A stretch of DNA of 23,952 nucleotides from assembly GCA_025331435.1 (NCBI GenBank), contig JAIWNI010000210.1, positions 1 through 23,952 on the forward strand, in the 5' to 3' direction. A model generated the notes under the pieces. The model searched no databases. It saw nothing but the letters and a program-made list of their open reading frames with translations, and was not told the DNA's origin. The translations under genes and the position numbers were made by a program. The DNA comes from Choanephora cucurbitarum (lineage: Eukaryota > Mucoromycota > Mucoromycetes > Mucorales > Choanephoraceae). This document shows positions 1-9,299 of this stretch, in pieces (positions within the stretch are counted from its first letter, which is position 1; every line of letters begins with the position of its first letter).

Positions 1-682
1 GATTGAAGTGAGTGTGAAGTTTCCTTTTTAAAAAGAGAGAGGTATAGAAAAAGAAAAAATTTTCTTCGTCGGTGGAGAATTGTTTTTATTCAAAATAGAT
101 GTTGCTGTCTGGAGATCGAATACTCCGCCAATTTGAAAAGAAATTGCATCTGTTGTAACGATTTAGATAGAATATCAGCAGGATCAGTTGTTAATGTGAA
201 TAGTAATAGTTAAATGATGTTGTTGTTCAGCGCTCTTGAGTCTATTCTAGGCTTCTTTGTACACTTTCAACATCGGAGTAGGATCACGAAACTTGACCCT
301 GTTTTATTTCAAGAAAAGGAATTCGAGTCCGAAAATTAAACAATATATTTCAAAGGTCATATAACATACAATTGAAGCCCATAAGATATACAGTATGGAA
401 AATAAGCTTTACTGATGAATGCTCATCATATCACACCAGATGTTACAGAGGCAAGACATCAAAACTAAACGTTTTAATGATAAAAGGTACTTGTAAGCAT
501 ATTCAGTTCAACTCCGTATAAATTCGAAATCAGACAATAAACCCTTAGTGTTTCCAATTAAAGAACTTGGTAGAAGAACAATAACTGTCATGAAATCGAA
601 ACAACTGTTGTCTCCTGAAGCGATTACTAACAGTATATCTCTGAAGTTGAAATAAAAGATGAACCAATTTCAAATCCGTTCA
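1..682. other. gene-free left flank
   Basis: No reading frame of convincing composition was found on either strand. The stretch is AT-rich, with short A-runs near 30-60. I looked for a terminal inverted repeat belonging to the transposase gene to the right and did not recognise one. A tRNA B-box-like string near 316-330 does not form a T-stem. Confidence 0.5.
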
Positions 683-690
683 TATAAATA
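683..690 (+). promoter_or_regulatory. TATA-like box upstream of the decayed transposase
   Basis: TATAAATA lies about 58 bp upstream of the ATG at 748. A pyrimidine-rich stretch (about 716-740), which could hold the transcription start, lies between them. Spacing and sequence suit a fungal core promoter, but this is inferred from sequence alone. Confidence 0.4.
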
Positions 691-922
691 CTATTTCCAT
701 AATTTGAGAAGCCATTTCTTTTCTTGTTATTCTCTATTTCTAAAAACATGTCCAATTCTTTTACTTCTCATACTTCTTTTGAACTGTCTGCTAACTACAA
801 ATTAATCAAGTGCGTTTGTACCGAATGTCAAGAAAGCATTCCTCTTGGCTACAACTACTTGACTAAGCGTACACATCGTATGCATCAAGATCGTGAAAAT
901 GCAAAGAAGCCTCGTATTGAAT

Positions 923-986
923 GTAATTATTTTCAAGTTCATGCATTATGCTTCTTTTGATAATTAACTATTCTCTAATTCGTTAG
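923..986 (+). other. intron 1 of the decayed transposase
   Basis: GTAATT donor, TTAAC-like branch region near 963-968 and TTAG acceptor give 64 nt. Removing it joins the exons at phase 1 and keeps the reading frame open up to the later TGA at 1100. Confidence 0.6.
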
Positions 987-1190
987 CCACATCATCTTCT
1001 CAAGCTCTTACTTCCGGTGTCACATTTGCATTTAATGAACTCTTAGTTGAAGAAGGTAGGAAATGCCTACCAGTTTCTATATCACCTGTTATTGACATTT
1101 GATTAATAGATGAAGGATTCTCTTTTGGCGAAACTCCTCTTGAAGTCGCATCAGTTGCTACCATGCAAGCTGAAAGCGTTGAACAAGATG

Positions 1191-1255
1191 GTATGTCTCC
1201 TTTTTCCATTTTTTTAAATGATTAATAAACTCATGTCTTATCGCCTGATTATTAG
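1191..1255 (+). other. intron 2 of the decayed transposase
   Basis: GTATGT donor and ATTAG acceptor give 65 nt. Splicing joins GAACAAGATG to AATCTCAATTTC in phase and leads into a conserved-looking stretch ending in a C-x2-C block near 1508-1520. Confidence 0.6.
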
Positions 1256-3877
1256 AATCTCAATTTCAAAGTTCTCGCAATTCGCACTTGCCTACTTCAC
1301 CTATCGCTTCTCTTTTGTTCGCTTTACTTCTTTGTTTGCGTAAAAATCAGTTAACAGATACAGCATGTGAAACAGTGATGCTCTTTTGCAATATGGTCCT
1401 CTGTTTGACTGAAGAAAGCTTTCGTTTTCCTATGTCGATGACTACCTTCGATAGATGGTGCAGCTCCAGTCAATATGGCAACAGCGGTATCAAGGAATAC
1501 GCCAGTTGCACTTCATGTCATGCATTCACTTATACGAAACTGACGACGACAAAAGAAAAGTCCAAGGCCAAGTTTATTGCAATAACGCTGGTATTTTGCA
1601 CAGGCTCTTCAGTGTGTCAAAATAAACTCGTAGACTCAACCAGTATGGAACAATCACCCCTGCAGATCCTTTTTCTACAACTCGTTGATTGACACTTTAA
1701 AGACTTTTTTCATGCGCAGGAATTTGTCGAATCCTATACTCAGTGGAAGAACAGACAAGACTGAGCAAGATGTACTTCCGACATTTTCGATGGCCAAGTC
1801 TGGAAGACATTCAAAGTCAAGGAATCTGATAGCAGCAACCATTCGTCTTATGAGGATGACTTCAATCTGCTTTTCACTCTCAACTGCGATTGGTTCCAAG
1901 CGTATAAAGACTCTTACAGCATTGGAGCCATCTATCTCACCATCCAAAATTTGCCTCGTGAAATCAGAAATCTGCGCACGAAATACCATCTTGGTGTGTT
2001 TGATTAACGGACCCAAGGAGCCAAAAACGTATGAGATGAATCATTATCTCCGTCCTTTGGTCAAGGAGCTACTTATTTTGATGAATGGTGTGCAAATGCT
2101 ATAAGGAATAATGGTGTCAAAGTTGTCAAGGTGCCCTCTCGCTGTGTATGATGGACTTGCCTGCTCAGCGCAAAGTGGCCGGGTTTACTTCGTACAACTC
2201 TATAAATGCATGTCATAAATGCAAAAAGCAATTTGACTCAATCATAGCTGGTGACAAGACCCGGACTTTACCGAATTTCATATATGATAACTGGGTGAAA
2301 AGAAGTTGTGTAGAACATAGACAGTATGCCGCCGAATGGTTGAATACAAAAACTGACAGCGAGCGTACTCAAAAGAGCGTGAAAACGGTACCCGTTGGAG
2401 TGTGCTTCTAGACCTACCATATTTCGATCCAATTCGTCACGTCGGTGTAGATATCATGCACAATCTTCTTTTGGGTATTACCAAAAAAATGGCTTTGATT
2501 TGGACCGGCGTTGCCCCCACCAGGAATAGCTCGCTTCCCATAATGCTCTCCCTTGGCGACCTCAAAGAAATGCAAGCTAATCTTGGAAACCTAAACTGGT
2601 ATTGCCTTCCGGTCATGCTGTGTCGTCAATTGCTCGTAAGCTACCAATTGGAAAGGGATTCTCCAACTTCAAGGCAGAAGAATGGGTCACTTGGCTGCTG
2701 GTCTTGTCTCCTTACTTGCTTGCTCAGCGTTTGACTACAGAGGCATACGATCATTGGATGCTTCTTGTCAAAGCTTTCTCGAATTTTTTTGGCCCCACTT
2801 TGACTTTGTCAGAACTAGATGAAGCTCAAGAGCTTATGAAAGCATTTCTTGTTGGTTTTGAGGCGGTATACGATGACAAGTTTCTGATTACACCTAACTT
2901 TCATAATGCCCTGCATTTGAAAGAGACCATCCTGGACTACTCAGCTTCGCCATCCCACTGGTTGTTCAACTTCGAGCGCTACAATCAAGACATCAAGGGA
3001 ATAAGAACGAATCGAAAAGGTTGCGTAGAACGTACATATATGGAGCGTTTTTTATTGCAAGTACATTCGGAGGATAACGCAAAGTCTCTTCTAAATGCTG
3101 TCCCTGCTGAACCCAAAGAAACCGGACAAGATCAATTTAGTAGTCAAAAGACTGGGTGTAACGAATTTCTGCTCGAAGAGTATACTCTTTCATGTAACGA
3201 TTTTTCTCTGTCCAATTTCAACCAGTTCATCACAAGTACAGAATATGCTTACAGATTCGAGCAACTACCTCCCAAGGCTTATTTATCAATGAGTCTCAAG
3301 CTTGACAAGTTGTCCACCAATTTTTTCACTTGTCTGGTCGAATATTATAATTCCGTTTATTACACGACGTACGTCGATGCGCAGATCTCCTTCGCAAATC
3401 AAGGTTCTCTTTCAGTAGATTGGCATGCGAGCAAATTCAAGACCATTTATATATTTCAAAACAAGTATACTTCAATTTAGGCATCTAGACTGAAAAACCG
3501 TGGCTCTTATGCATTGGCATATCATCGAAGTGAAGACGGTGCTACTCTTGGAAATTGCAAGATTCATTGTATGTTCCGTCATACTGTTACTGTTGAAGAA
3601 GAAAATGGCTTTGTGGTATTTGCAGGCTCAGATAAATTCAATGAGAGGGAACTCGAAACTTTTATTAAAAAGAAAGAGAGGGAACTAATTCTACTGCCCG
3701 TTCATGTTGTGTTAATATACTATTTCTATCTCGGTTTCAATCAATCACTCCATTACAATTTTATCTGTATGAGCGGTTTTCCTGCTGGGATGACTGGTCA
3801 CCTTTATAAAAAGATGTCTGTAGCCAGATTTCATCCTCCGCCTTGAATAAGGTGGAGATATATTTTCAACTAGGTTT

Positions 3878-3916
3878 ATATCTTGATGAGAAGCTATTTA
3901 TGCTTTATCAAGATAT
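3878..3916. repeat. hairpin, 10-bp perfect arms
   Basis: ATATCTTGAT (3878-3887) is the exact reverse complement of ATCAAGATAT (3907-3916), with a 19-nt loop. It begins 32 bp after the end of the decayed transposase, so it could belong to that element's 3' untranslated region. Confidence 0.6.
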
Positions 3917-4245
3917 GTGGTTTGTCTTGGAAAGTATCTGAATATATTAGGCTTAACTGTTTCATACTTGTTCACTTGTTTCGTTGGATGTTAGATCAGT
4001 TTAAATAGTGTGATAATGATAGACAAGCCCTTTGTGTGTATGTCTCAGAACTATCTTTATCCAAGTAACGATTTAGTTTTTTCTGATAATGAAATCTCTA
4101 GAATCATTGCTTGTATTGTTAGATGCTGCTACCTTGATTTTATAAGGCCTGTGCAATCATCCTGTTATAATAATGTACCACGTCATATAGCTATTTTCAG
4201 TATTGGAGAAAGAGGAGGATCCAGGAATATAAGTCTGATCATGCT

Positions 4246-4272
4246 TTCAATGTGTTAGCTACGCACATTGAA
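4246..4272. repeat. hairpin, 9-bp perfect arms
   Basis: TTCAATGTG (4246-4254) pairs exactly with CACATTGAA (4264-4272) across a 9-nt loop. No function can be assigned. Confidence 0.55.
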
Positions 4273-4395
4273 TGCCTTATATATCATTCCATCGCTTTTT
4301 AGCCAACACTTGCTATATGCTTAATTTCCGTCTTCCCTTTGGTAACATTTAGTGTAATTTTAGGTTTCCAACTTTATAAACATTGTTTGGTTTAT

Positions 4396-4426
4396 TGTTA
4401 CTTTGACATTATCTGTCAAAATAACA
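4396..4426. repeat. hairpin, 12 paired bases plus one mismatch
   Basis: TGTTA-C-TTTGACA (4396-4408) pairs with TGTCAAA-A-TAACA (4414-4426). There is one C/A mismatch and a 5-nt loop. It is the tightest of the three hairpins here, and no function can be assigned. Confidence 0.55.
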
Positions 4427-4795
4427 TTTATCTTTTCTTGAGATGATTAATTGAATTTCCAAATTTTATATTTTCTTGTTTGAATGCTTGCCCAAATACG
4501 ACAGGCTTTGGAGCATCCTAGGTGCATACGCTCGTGTGTGTTAAATGGTTCACAAAATCTGACATGCAATTCATTTACTATAACAATGCTGACTTTCAAA
4601 AGTATGGTATGGGAATTATCTAACCTCTTTTTGAAGCTAATTCTCAACCGTCAATAATTCCAATAAGCTAGTTATACTGCCAGGTCGCAATTGCTTTAAA
4701 ACACATAGATGACTCCCACGTTGTCCATCCTTTGCTAAGAAAGTCATTCTTGTAGATTTGATTATAACAACAACTTCGATGACCATCTTTATGCC

Positions 4796-4977
4796 CTTAT
4801 GCTTTTCTCTTATGCTCTTCTCTTATGCTCTTCTCTTATGCTCTTCTCTTATGCTCCATTCTTATGCCTTATTCTTATGCTCTACTCTTATGCTCCACTC
4901 TTATGCTCCACTCTTATGCTCTACTCTCATGATCTTCTCTTATGCTTTTCTCTTATGCTCTACTCCTATCCTTTTTT
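4796..4977. repeat. 13-bp minisatellite
   Basis: Thirteen full units of consensus CTTATGCTCTTCT, plus a degenerate fourteenth, start at 4796, 4809, 4822 and so on to 4965. Spacing is exactly 13 bp with no insertion or deletion. Units differ only by substitutions, mostly C/T or A/T in the last six bases. The plus strand is pyrimidine-rich. Because 13 is not a multiple of 3, each frame reads a 39-nt cycle. At least two forward frames are open through the array and give a hydrophobic 13-residue repeat, but nothing else supports translation. Confidence 0.9.
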
Positions 4978-5266
4978 TGTTTACTGTATGCTTTCTCGGA
5001 TTTTTAATAAAATTTTTTTTAGCTTGTATTTTTAACTTCTCGTCTCTTTCTTTCTTTTCTTTTCCTTTTTTTTCTTATACATTTTTATTTTCTTCTAGCT
5101 TCAACAATGTGCAACTGACGGTAAATCTCCATAATCTGAACACATATGCTTCCTCTTTACCCAAAGTTAAGTAGTCTCATTCGCAAGACATATTTTTTCT
5201 TTTGTTTTAATCTTTTATATATTTAAAAAGAAACAAGAAAAGGAAGAAGGTCTAAGATCTAATAGC
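4978..5266. other. pyrimidine-rich to AT-rich stretch without a gene
   Basis: Long T and C runs (about 5040-5100) follow the minisatellite, then A-rich sequence from 5215. No reading frame of convincing composition is seen. It may hold the 3' untranslated region of the minus-strand gene remnant to the right. Confidence 0.45.
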
Positions 5267-5646
5267 TCATGCAGGAACAACTTTATCAGACTTTGTAAGT
5301 GGCATCTCTTGCTCAACTACCGTAAACTTTCTTTCGACGCGACGAGACGAGAAGGCTCTCATACGACCGTTATCCAGATTGTGGAAGAAGTTGTTCATTT
5401 ATCGTTTTATTAGGGTTACCATCTCTCAAAGGCGCGAATCAATATTATACTTACTTTTTCAGATCGCTAGGAAGGAACCGACACGCGTAAGTACTCACTT
5501 GAGTAGGTGGACTCCAAGTCAACCGATCTTTCTTCATCTAACATATACTGCACCTGGAACAAAGCTTCGCATTCTTCTTGTGTTCCGTATTCTGTGGATA
5601 GGTGCTCAGGCGCAGCATTGAACCATCTTCGGCGCGTGGCACACTT
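5267..5646 (-). pseudogene. decayed 3' end of an unrecognised spliced gene
   Basis: Two coding-like blocks are visible on the minus strand. The upstream block begins just after a TTTTTTTCTATAG acceptor-like string and reads on with WFNAAPEHLSTEYGTQEE and YMLDEERSVDLES, to a GTGAGT donor-like site near 5505. The downstream block includes FFHNLDNGRMRAF and ends VEQEMPLTKSDKVVPA with a TGA at 5267-5269. The joint between them does not close cleanly. Candidate introns start at GTGAGT or GTAAGT and end at GAGAG near 5430, but a stop or frame change remains, so this is probably a pseudogene. The residue mix is far more protein-like than the opposite strand. I do not recognise the family. It may be the 3' half of the gene whose 5' half is at 16213-16838. 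Confidence 0.4.
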
Positions 5647-5680
5647 CTATAGAAAAAAACCCTAAGTGATTCTAATCGGG

Positions 5681-5800
5681 ACGAGCATGTTACAAACCAA
5701 ACCTTCGTTGCGGTGATAAAATCTTGACCTTCGCTGCGCTATGGTAAATTTTATCGACCTTCACTATGGTTCTGTATGTTGTGCTTTGTAAGATGCTCGT
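5681..5800. repeat. nested inverted repeat (large hairpin)
   Basis: The outer arms 5681-5696 and 5785-5800 match at 15 of 16 positions (ACGAGCATGTTACAAA against the reverse complement of TTTGTAAGATGCTCGT). An inner pair, GATAAAAT (5715-5722) and ATTTTATC (5748-5755), is perfect. The structure lies 280-400 bp beyond the Helitron helicase stop, where a Helitron's 3' noncoding end would be expected. Confidence 0.7.
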
Positions 5801-5932
5801 GTCGCCGCAGGCCTGTTTGTCCGAATGGAAGGACAATGTGGGGGCCCCACCCATTTTTTTTGGACCTTCGCGTTGGTATAAAATAGCCCCTACGCTGCGC
5901 TTCGTGTATTTTAAACCTTTGCTACGGCAAAA
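5700..5932. repeat. cluster of ACCTTCGCTGCG-like direct repeats
   Basis: About six degenerate copies run in the same orientation. They include ACCTTCGTTGCG (5701), ACCTTCGCTGCG (5728), ACCTTCACTATGG (5757), ACCTTCGCGTTGG (about 5863), CTACGCTGCGCTTCG (about 5890) and ACCTTTGCTACGG (about 5916). They are locally GC-rich in AT-rich surroundings. They overlap the inverted repeat and the GGGGGCCCC and CCCCGGGG-type palindromic strings, and look like subterminal repeats of a mobile element. Confidence 0.6.
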
Positions 5933-6076
5933 AAACCACGTGTCCCGGGGCAGCTTTTCAAATTATAGCTAATAAGAGTTCTTCTGGATGAGGCTAAATC
6001 GGACGATTTTGTTAGAAATTGAGGTCATAATTTTAAAAGAGCAAAATTTATTGTCAATTCAATAGAACATTTTAGT

Positions 6077-9000
6077 TTAAAGTTGCATATCAGCGTCAGA
6101 ATTATAGTCTTTGATGACTTCAGTATAGATAACATTGCGAGTATATGTATCATTTGATGACTGAATAGATTGTGGAAGCGTTAAATTACAATTATTGTTT
6201 ACCATTATCTTAATTGATTCAGGAGTCTTGACTCTAGATAAGGCTACATACAGTTGGCCGTGATCAAAAACATGGTTTGGAAGATACAAACCAAAATTAT
6301 CCAGAGTTTGTCCCTGAGCTTTGTTAATTGTTATACCAAATGCAAGTCGTACAGGAAATTGACATCTTTCAAAAAGGAATAAGACAGAAGGATTATTGTC
6401 GGTGTGGATTTTAATTTTTGAAATGTAGACCACAGTTCTTGCATGAGCCTCAGTAGTAATGCAAGTTTCAATTACATTTGAAAGCAGGCATTTGACGATT
6501 AAACGTGTACCATTACGAAGCCCTTGGCTGGGACTGAGATTGCGCAAACACATGATGGGGGCGCCTATCTTCAGAGTTAGGGCATGTGGGGGCAAAGAAC
6601 CCGTTTCAATCGAGTTAAGTAACTCAGGTGGTGCAAGTTGTCGATCATCTAAATTTTATGCTTTCTCCGCACTATAGTACGTTTGACTATCACCTGGAAA
6701 AACATCAAGCAACAGATTGTTGATGATAGCTACATCTTTGTTTTTAGTTGTCAAGACAGCTGACGACATCAAAGAGTTATTTTCAATTGTTGGTGGTGTG
6801 TTATATAAGCCAGGGTAAAGACTTTTTAAGAGATTGATCAGGTTATTACCAGGAACGATCATAGCTTCTGGAAGCTTAATCAGATCAGTTTTAGTTGGAC
6901 CCAGATAAGTATTGATTGAAAGAGTTTCAACTTTGAAATTCCCAATATTAAGAAGATAGTCTGCAAAAGTTTGTAATTGCTGAGCAAGACTGGGATTATC
7001 AACGCTAAGAGCTTGTTTGACTCGCATATTAATTCGAAGCTTCAATACCGTAATATATTGCCAGAGGGAAGAAATATTAAAACATGCTTTTACGATATCA
7101 TTCTTAATGCCTTTTGGAATTACATGCAAAAATTGTCTGAAGTCACCACCGAACACAAAAAGACAACCACCAAAAGGAATGTTGGCAAAAGTAGGATTAT
7201 CAACCTTGAAAACATCACGAAATGTTCTGTCTACGGCTTCATAAACCTCTCTACTGATCATTGAAGCTTCGTCTCAAATGATGGGCTTAGTCATTCTCAA
7301 GAGTAGAGCTGTATCGCTATCTAGCTTGATACTACACATTGAGGTTCAATCGACTTTCAAGGGGAACTTAAGCGTTAAATGAGCTGTTCTTCCTCCTTTC
7401 ATCAAAAGAGATGCAGTGCCAGTGGAAGCAACAGCAAGAGCAATACCACCATATCTTCTAACCTTGTTAAACAAAGCATTAAACAGGAAAGTTTTACCTG
7501 TTCCGCCAGGACCATCAACAAAGAACATCCTGCCACTGGGAGTACACAGTTCAGTTTTCTGATATGTGCTTATGATAGCCTGGTATGCCAAAAGCTGATC
7601 AAGATTGAACTGAGATTCGTCAACATCGCCTGGCTTTGATTGAGCAATAGCAATCAAACGTTGTTGCTCTCTTATCATAATCGGTACTGTAGCATCATAC
7701 ACAACATCCGACCTTGTGTCTTCAACAGGTATTTGAAATCCGTAATATGTACGAAGATCAATGCCAAATTGGCCTCGAAGGATTTCATCCAACTCAAGAA
7801 GACAGTGGTCATGAGCTCTTTTATCAACGTCTATCATTGCGGGATCTACTGAATCGTCGTTCTGTAGCTTATGCAAGTAGTCATCCGACAAATCATCCTT
7901 GAAGTTAGTAAACAGCTCGAATGGATTTGCAGGAAAGCAAAAGACAAGGATTGTACAAAAGAGATGTCTAAGTGAATTTGCAGATTGAAAAACAGCTGCT
8001 TCAGCCATACAATGCTTCCATTGGTTGTCTGATTCAAGTAACTCAAGCGCTTCTGCTGCCAATTGGTAAGTAGGATAAATAACTCCATCAACAGTTCTCA
8101 TATCAGCAAAGCATTGGGCACCAGGAATATGATAGAGAAGCATACGAAGGTAGTACTTTTCAGCTTGCTTGGGTGATACTGTGTAGATACGACCAATTGT
8201 ATTGCCATTTTTTCTTGAAGTCCAGTGTCAGTTACCACTGCTATGCCAGACATAATGTTCCGGAAAGTTATGATACAGAATGGTTCTGGTAGCAGGATCG
8301 GTTCTGTTCGTCTTCATCCAGGCGGTGAGCGTTGTGTTTTATGAGGCTGCCCTTTGCACTACAGTGTTTATGTTCTCTTCTTCATCATAATACACAGTTT
8401 GTTCATTCTCCAAGTCTACCTGTAAGCGTTGATGTGCTGGGTATTCTTTATGAAGATAATAATGAAATAATCTCCAGCATGCCTCAGGGGCCGAAACGTA
8501 TCTTGCGTCGAGGTACAGCTTGATTTCGTTTCTTTCCTCAAAAGTAACAGCTGCTCTATCATGACCCTTATAGACGTATTTGAATACGTACTTAATAGCA
8601 TCTATTGAGGCACATGACTTAACGTTAATGTGAGCATTGAACTTGCTACAAGGATATAAGTTGTGCAGGACAATCCATCTGTTATCAATGCTTAACGTTT
8701 GGTTTCCTCTAATCATTTTCAAGATCGAAGTACCGTTGTTACGTCTTATGTATTCAGGATAACCTCCAAAAGCATTGGCTTTTGTCTCAGGCGAGAATCC
8801 CTTGGGAAACTGCTTTGTACATTCTCTATCTTTCATACAGGGCATGTTAGGGTTGAGTACGCCACATGGGCCATGAACCATATTTTTGGTAACAGTTTCA
8901 TGAGCAAGAGGATGAATGTTTTGGTCAGGGATTTCGGCTGAGATCATGGCATCATAGTCTTCGACAGTAGTTGGCTTGTCATCAAGATGAAGAATAAAAA

Positions 9001-9202
9001 GCATATGAGCATGTGGCAAGCCACGCTTTTAAAACTCAAAGGTGTAGACATATTCAACAACTCTACCAAATATATGACCCTTTGTGATTTCCTCAAGAAT
9101 TCGATTGAGCTTCATATTGAAGACTCGAGCACAAAGATCTTGACGATCTGAGGCTTTTTGTCGATTTTGAAGTTCTCGTTGAATTTCTGTCCAAGTTGGA
9201 TT
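6077..9202 (-). pseudogene. Helitron Rep/helicase, C-terminal two thirds
   Basis: This continues the Rep domain from the LINE junction. The HUH motif is in GLPHAHMLF (about 8995-9025), followed by the tyrosine block KYVFKYVYKGHD, the presumed nicking tyrosines. The Pif1-like helicase follows: Walker A GPGGTGKT (7490-7513), Walker B IIxDEAS (about 7264-7280), GGDFRQFL, NMRV, FGITINKAQGQTL (motif V) and GQLYVALSRVK (motif VI). The protein would nick and transfer single-stranded DNA and unwind it during rolling-circle transposition. All blocks lie in one frame, broken by stops at 9029-9031, 8339-8341, 8228-8230, 7346-7348, 7274-7276 (the usual Trp before Walker B, TGG to TGA) and 6656-6658. The absence of frameshifts here means decay was by substitution. 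Confidence 0.93.
9186..9202. repeat. target-site duplication of the LINE (3' side)
   Basis: TCTGTCCAAGTTGGATT is identical to 14434-14450. It lies next to the poly-A of the LINE (a T-run on the plus strand). The right edge may shift by one or two bases because the duplication ends in T. The duplicated bases encode the Rep segment NPTWT. Confidence 0.95.
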
Positions 9203-9299
9203 TTTTTTTATGGATGAAAGTTGTAATTTTATTAATTAAAACTCATCAAAATATTATCAACAAGTGTGCATTAGTAGTGACTTGTTGAGGAGAAGGAGT
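9203..9299 (-). other. LINE 3' untranslated region and short poly-A
   Basis: On the minus strand this runs from the ORF2 stop (TAG, 9300-9302) to a short A-run (plus-strand T-run 9201-9209, shared in part with the duplication). The untranslated region is about 90 nt and AT-rich. No repeat longer than the A-run is seen. Confidence 0.8.

Larger units (their letters stand above)
748..3846 (+). pseudogene. decayed Tnp2-family (CACTA/EnSpm-type) transposase
   Basis: The gene can be followed through several frames. Exon 1 begins at the ATG at 748 and carries a C-x2-C block (CVCTEC) with downstream histidines. Introns at 923-986 and 1191-1255 join exons 1-3. Recognisable Tnp2 blocks follow: LNCDWFQAYKDSYSIGAIYL and NLPREIR (about 1851-1990), INGPKEPKTYEMNHYL (about 2005-2055), MDLPAQRKVAGF with CHKCKK (2148-2230), the hallmark DIMHNLLLG (about 2450-2480), and a long C-terminal part (2602-3480) with LITPNFHNALHLKE and NFERYNQDIKG. 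An in-frame TGA at 1100-1102, frame changes near 1560-1700, 1990, 2130, 2400 and 2570, and a stop at 3478-3480 followed by more related sequence to about 3846 make it non-functional. Family membership rests on these motifs. The exact superfamily and the element ends are inferred, since no terminal repeats were found. Confidence 0.85.
3847..4757. other. gene-free stretch containing three hairpins
   Basis: No coding region is supported. An open frame at 4010-4258 has no recognisable motif and looks like chance. The stretch is AT-rich and holds three separate short perfect or near-perfect inverted repeats, listed individually. Confidence 0.5.

Noticed and set aside
4010..4258. Plus-strand ORF of 82 residues
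   Set aside because: No motif, no convincing promoter, and composition like the surrounding noncoding sequence.
4784..4977. CRISPR-like array
   Set aside because: The repeat is a continuous 13-bp tandem with no spacers, and the genome appears eukaryotic.
4758..5174. Plus-strand ORF of 138 residues across the minisatellite
   Set aside because: It is open mainly because the repeat and the T/C-rich sequence lack stops. There is no start context, domain or relative known.
5379..5621. Plus-strand ORF of 80 residues
   Set aside because: The opposite strand has more protein-like blocks and a natural C-terminus. The plus frame has no recognisable motif, although plus-strand splice-like strings near 5445-5495 leave slight doubt.
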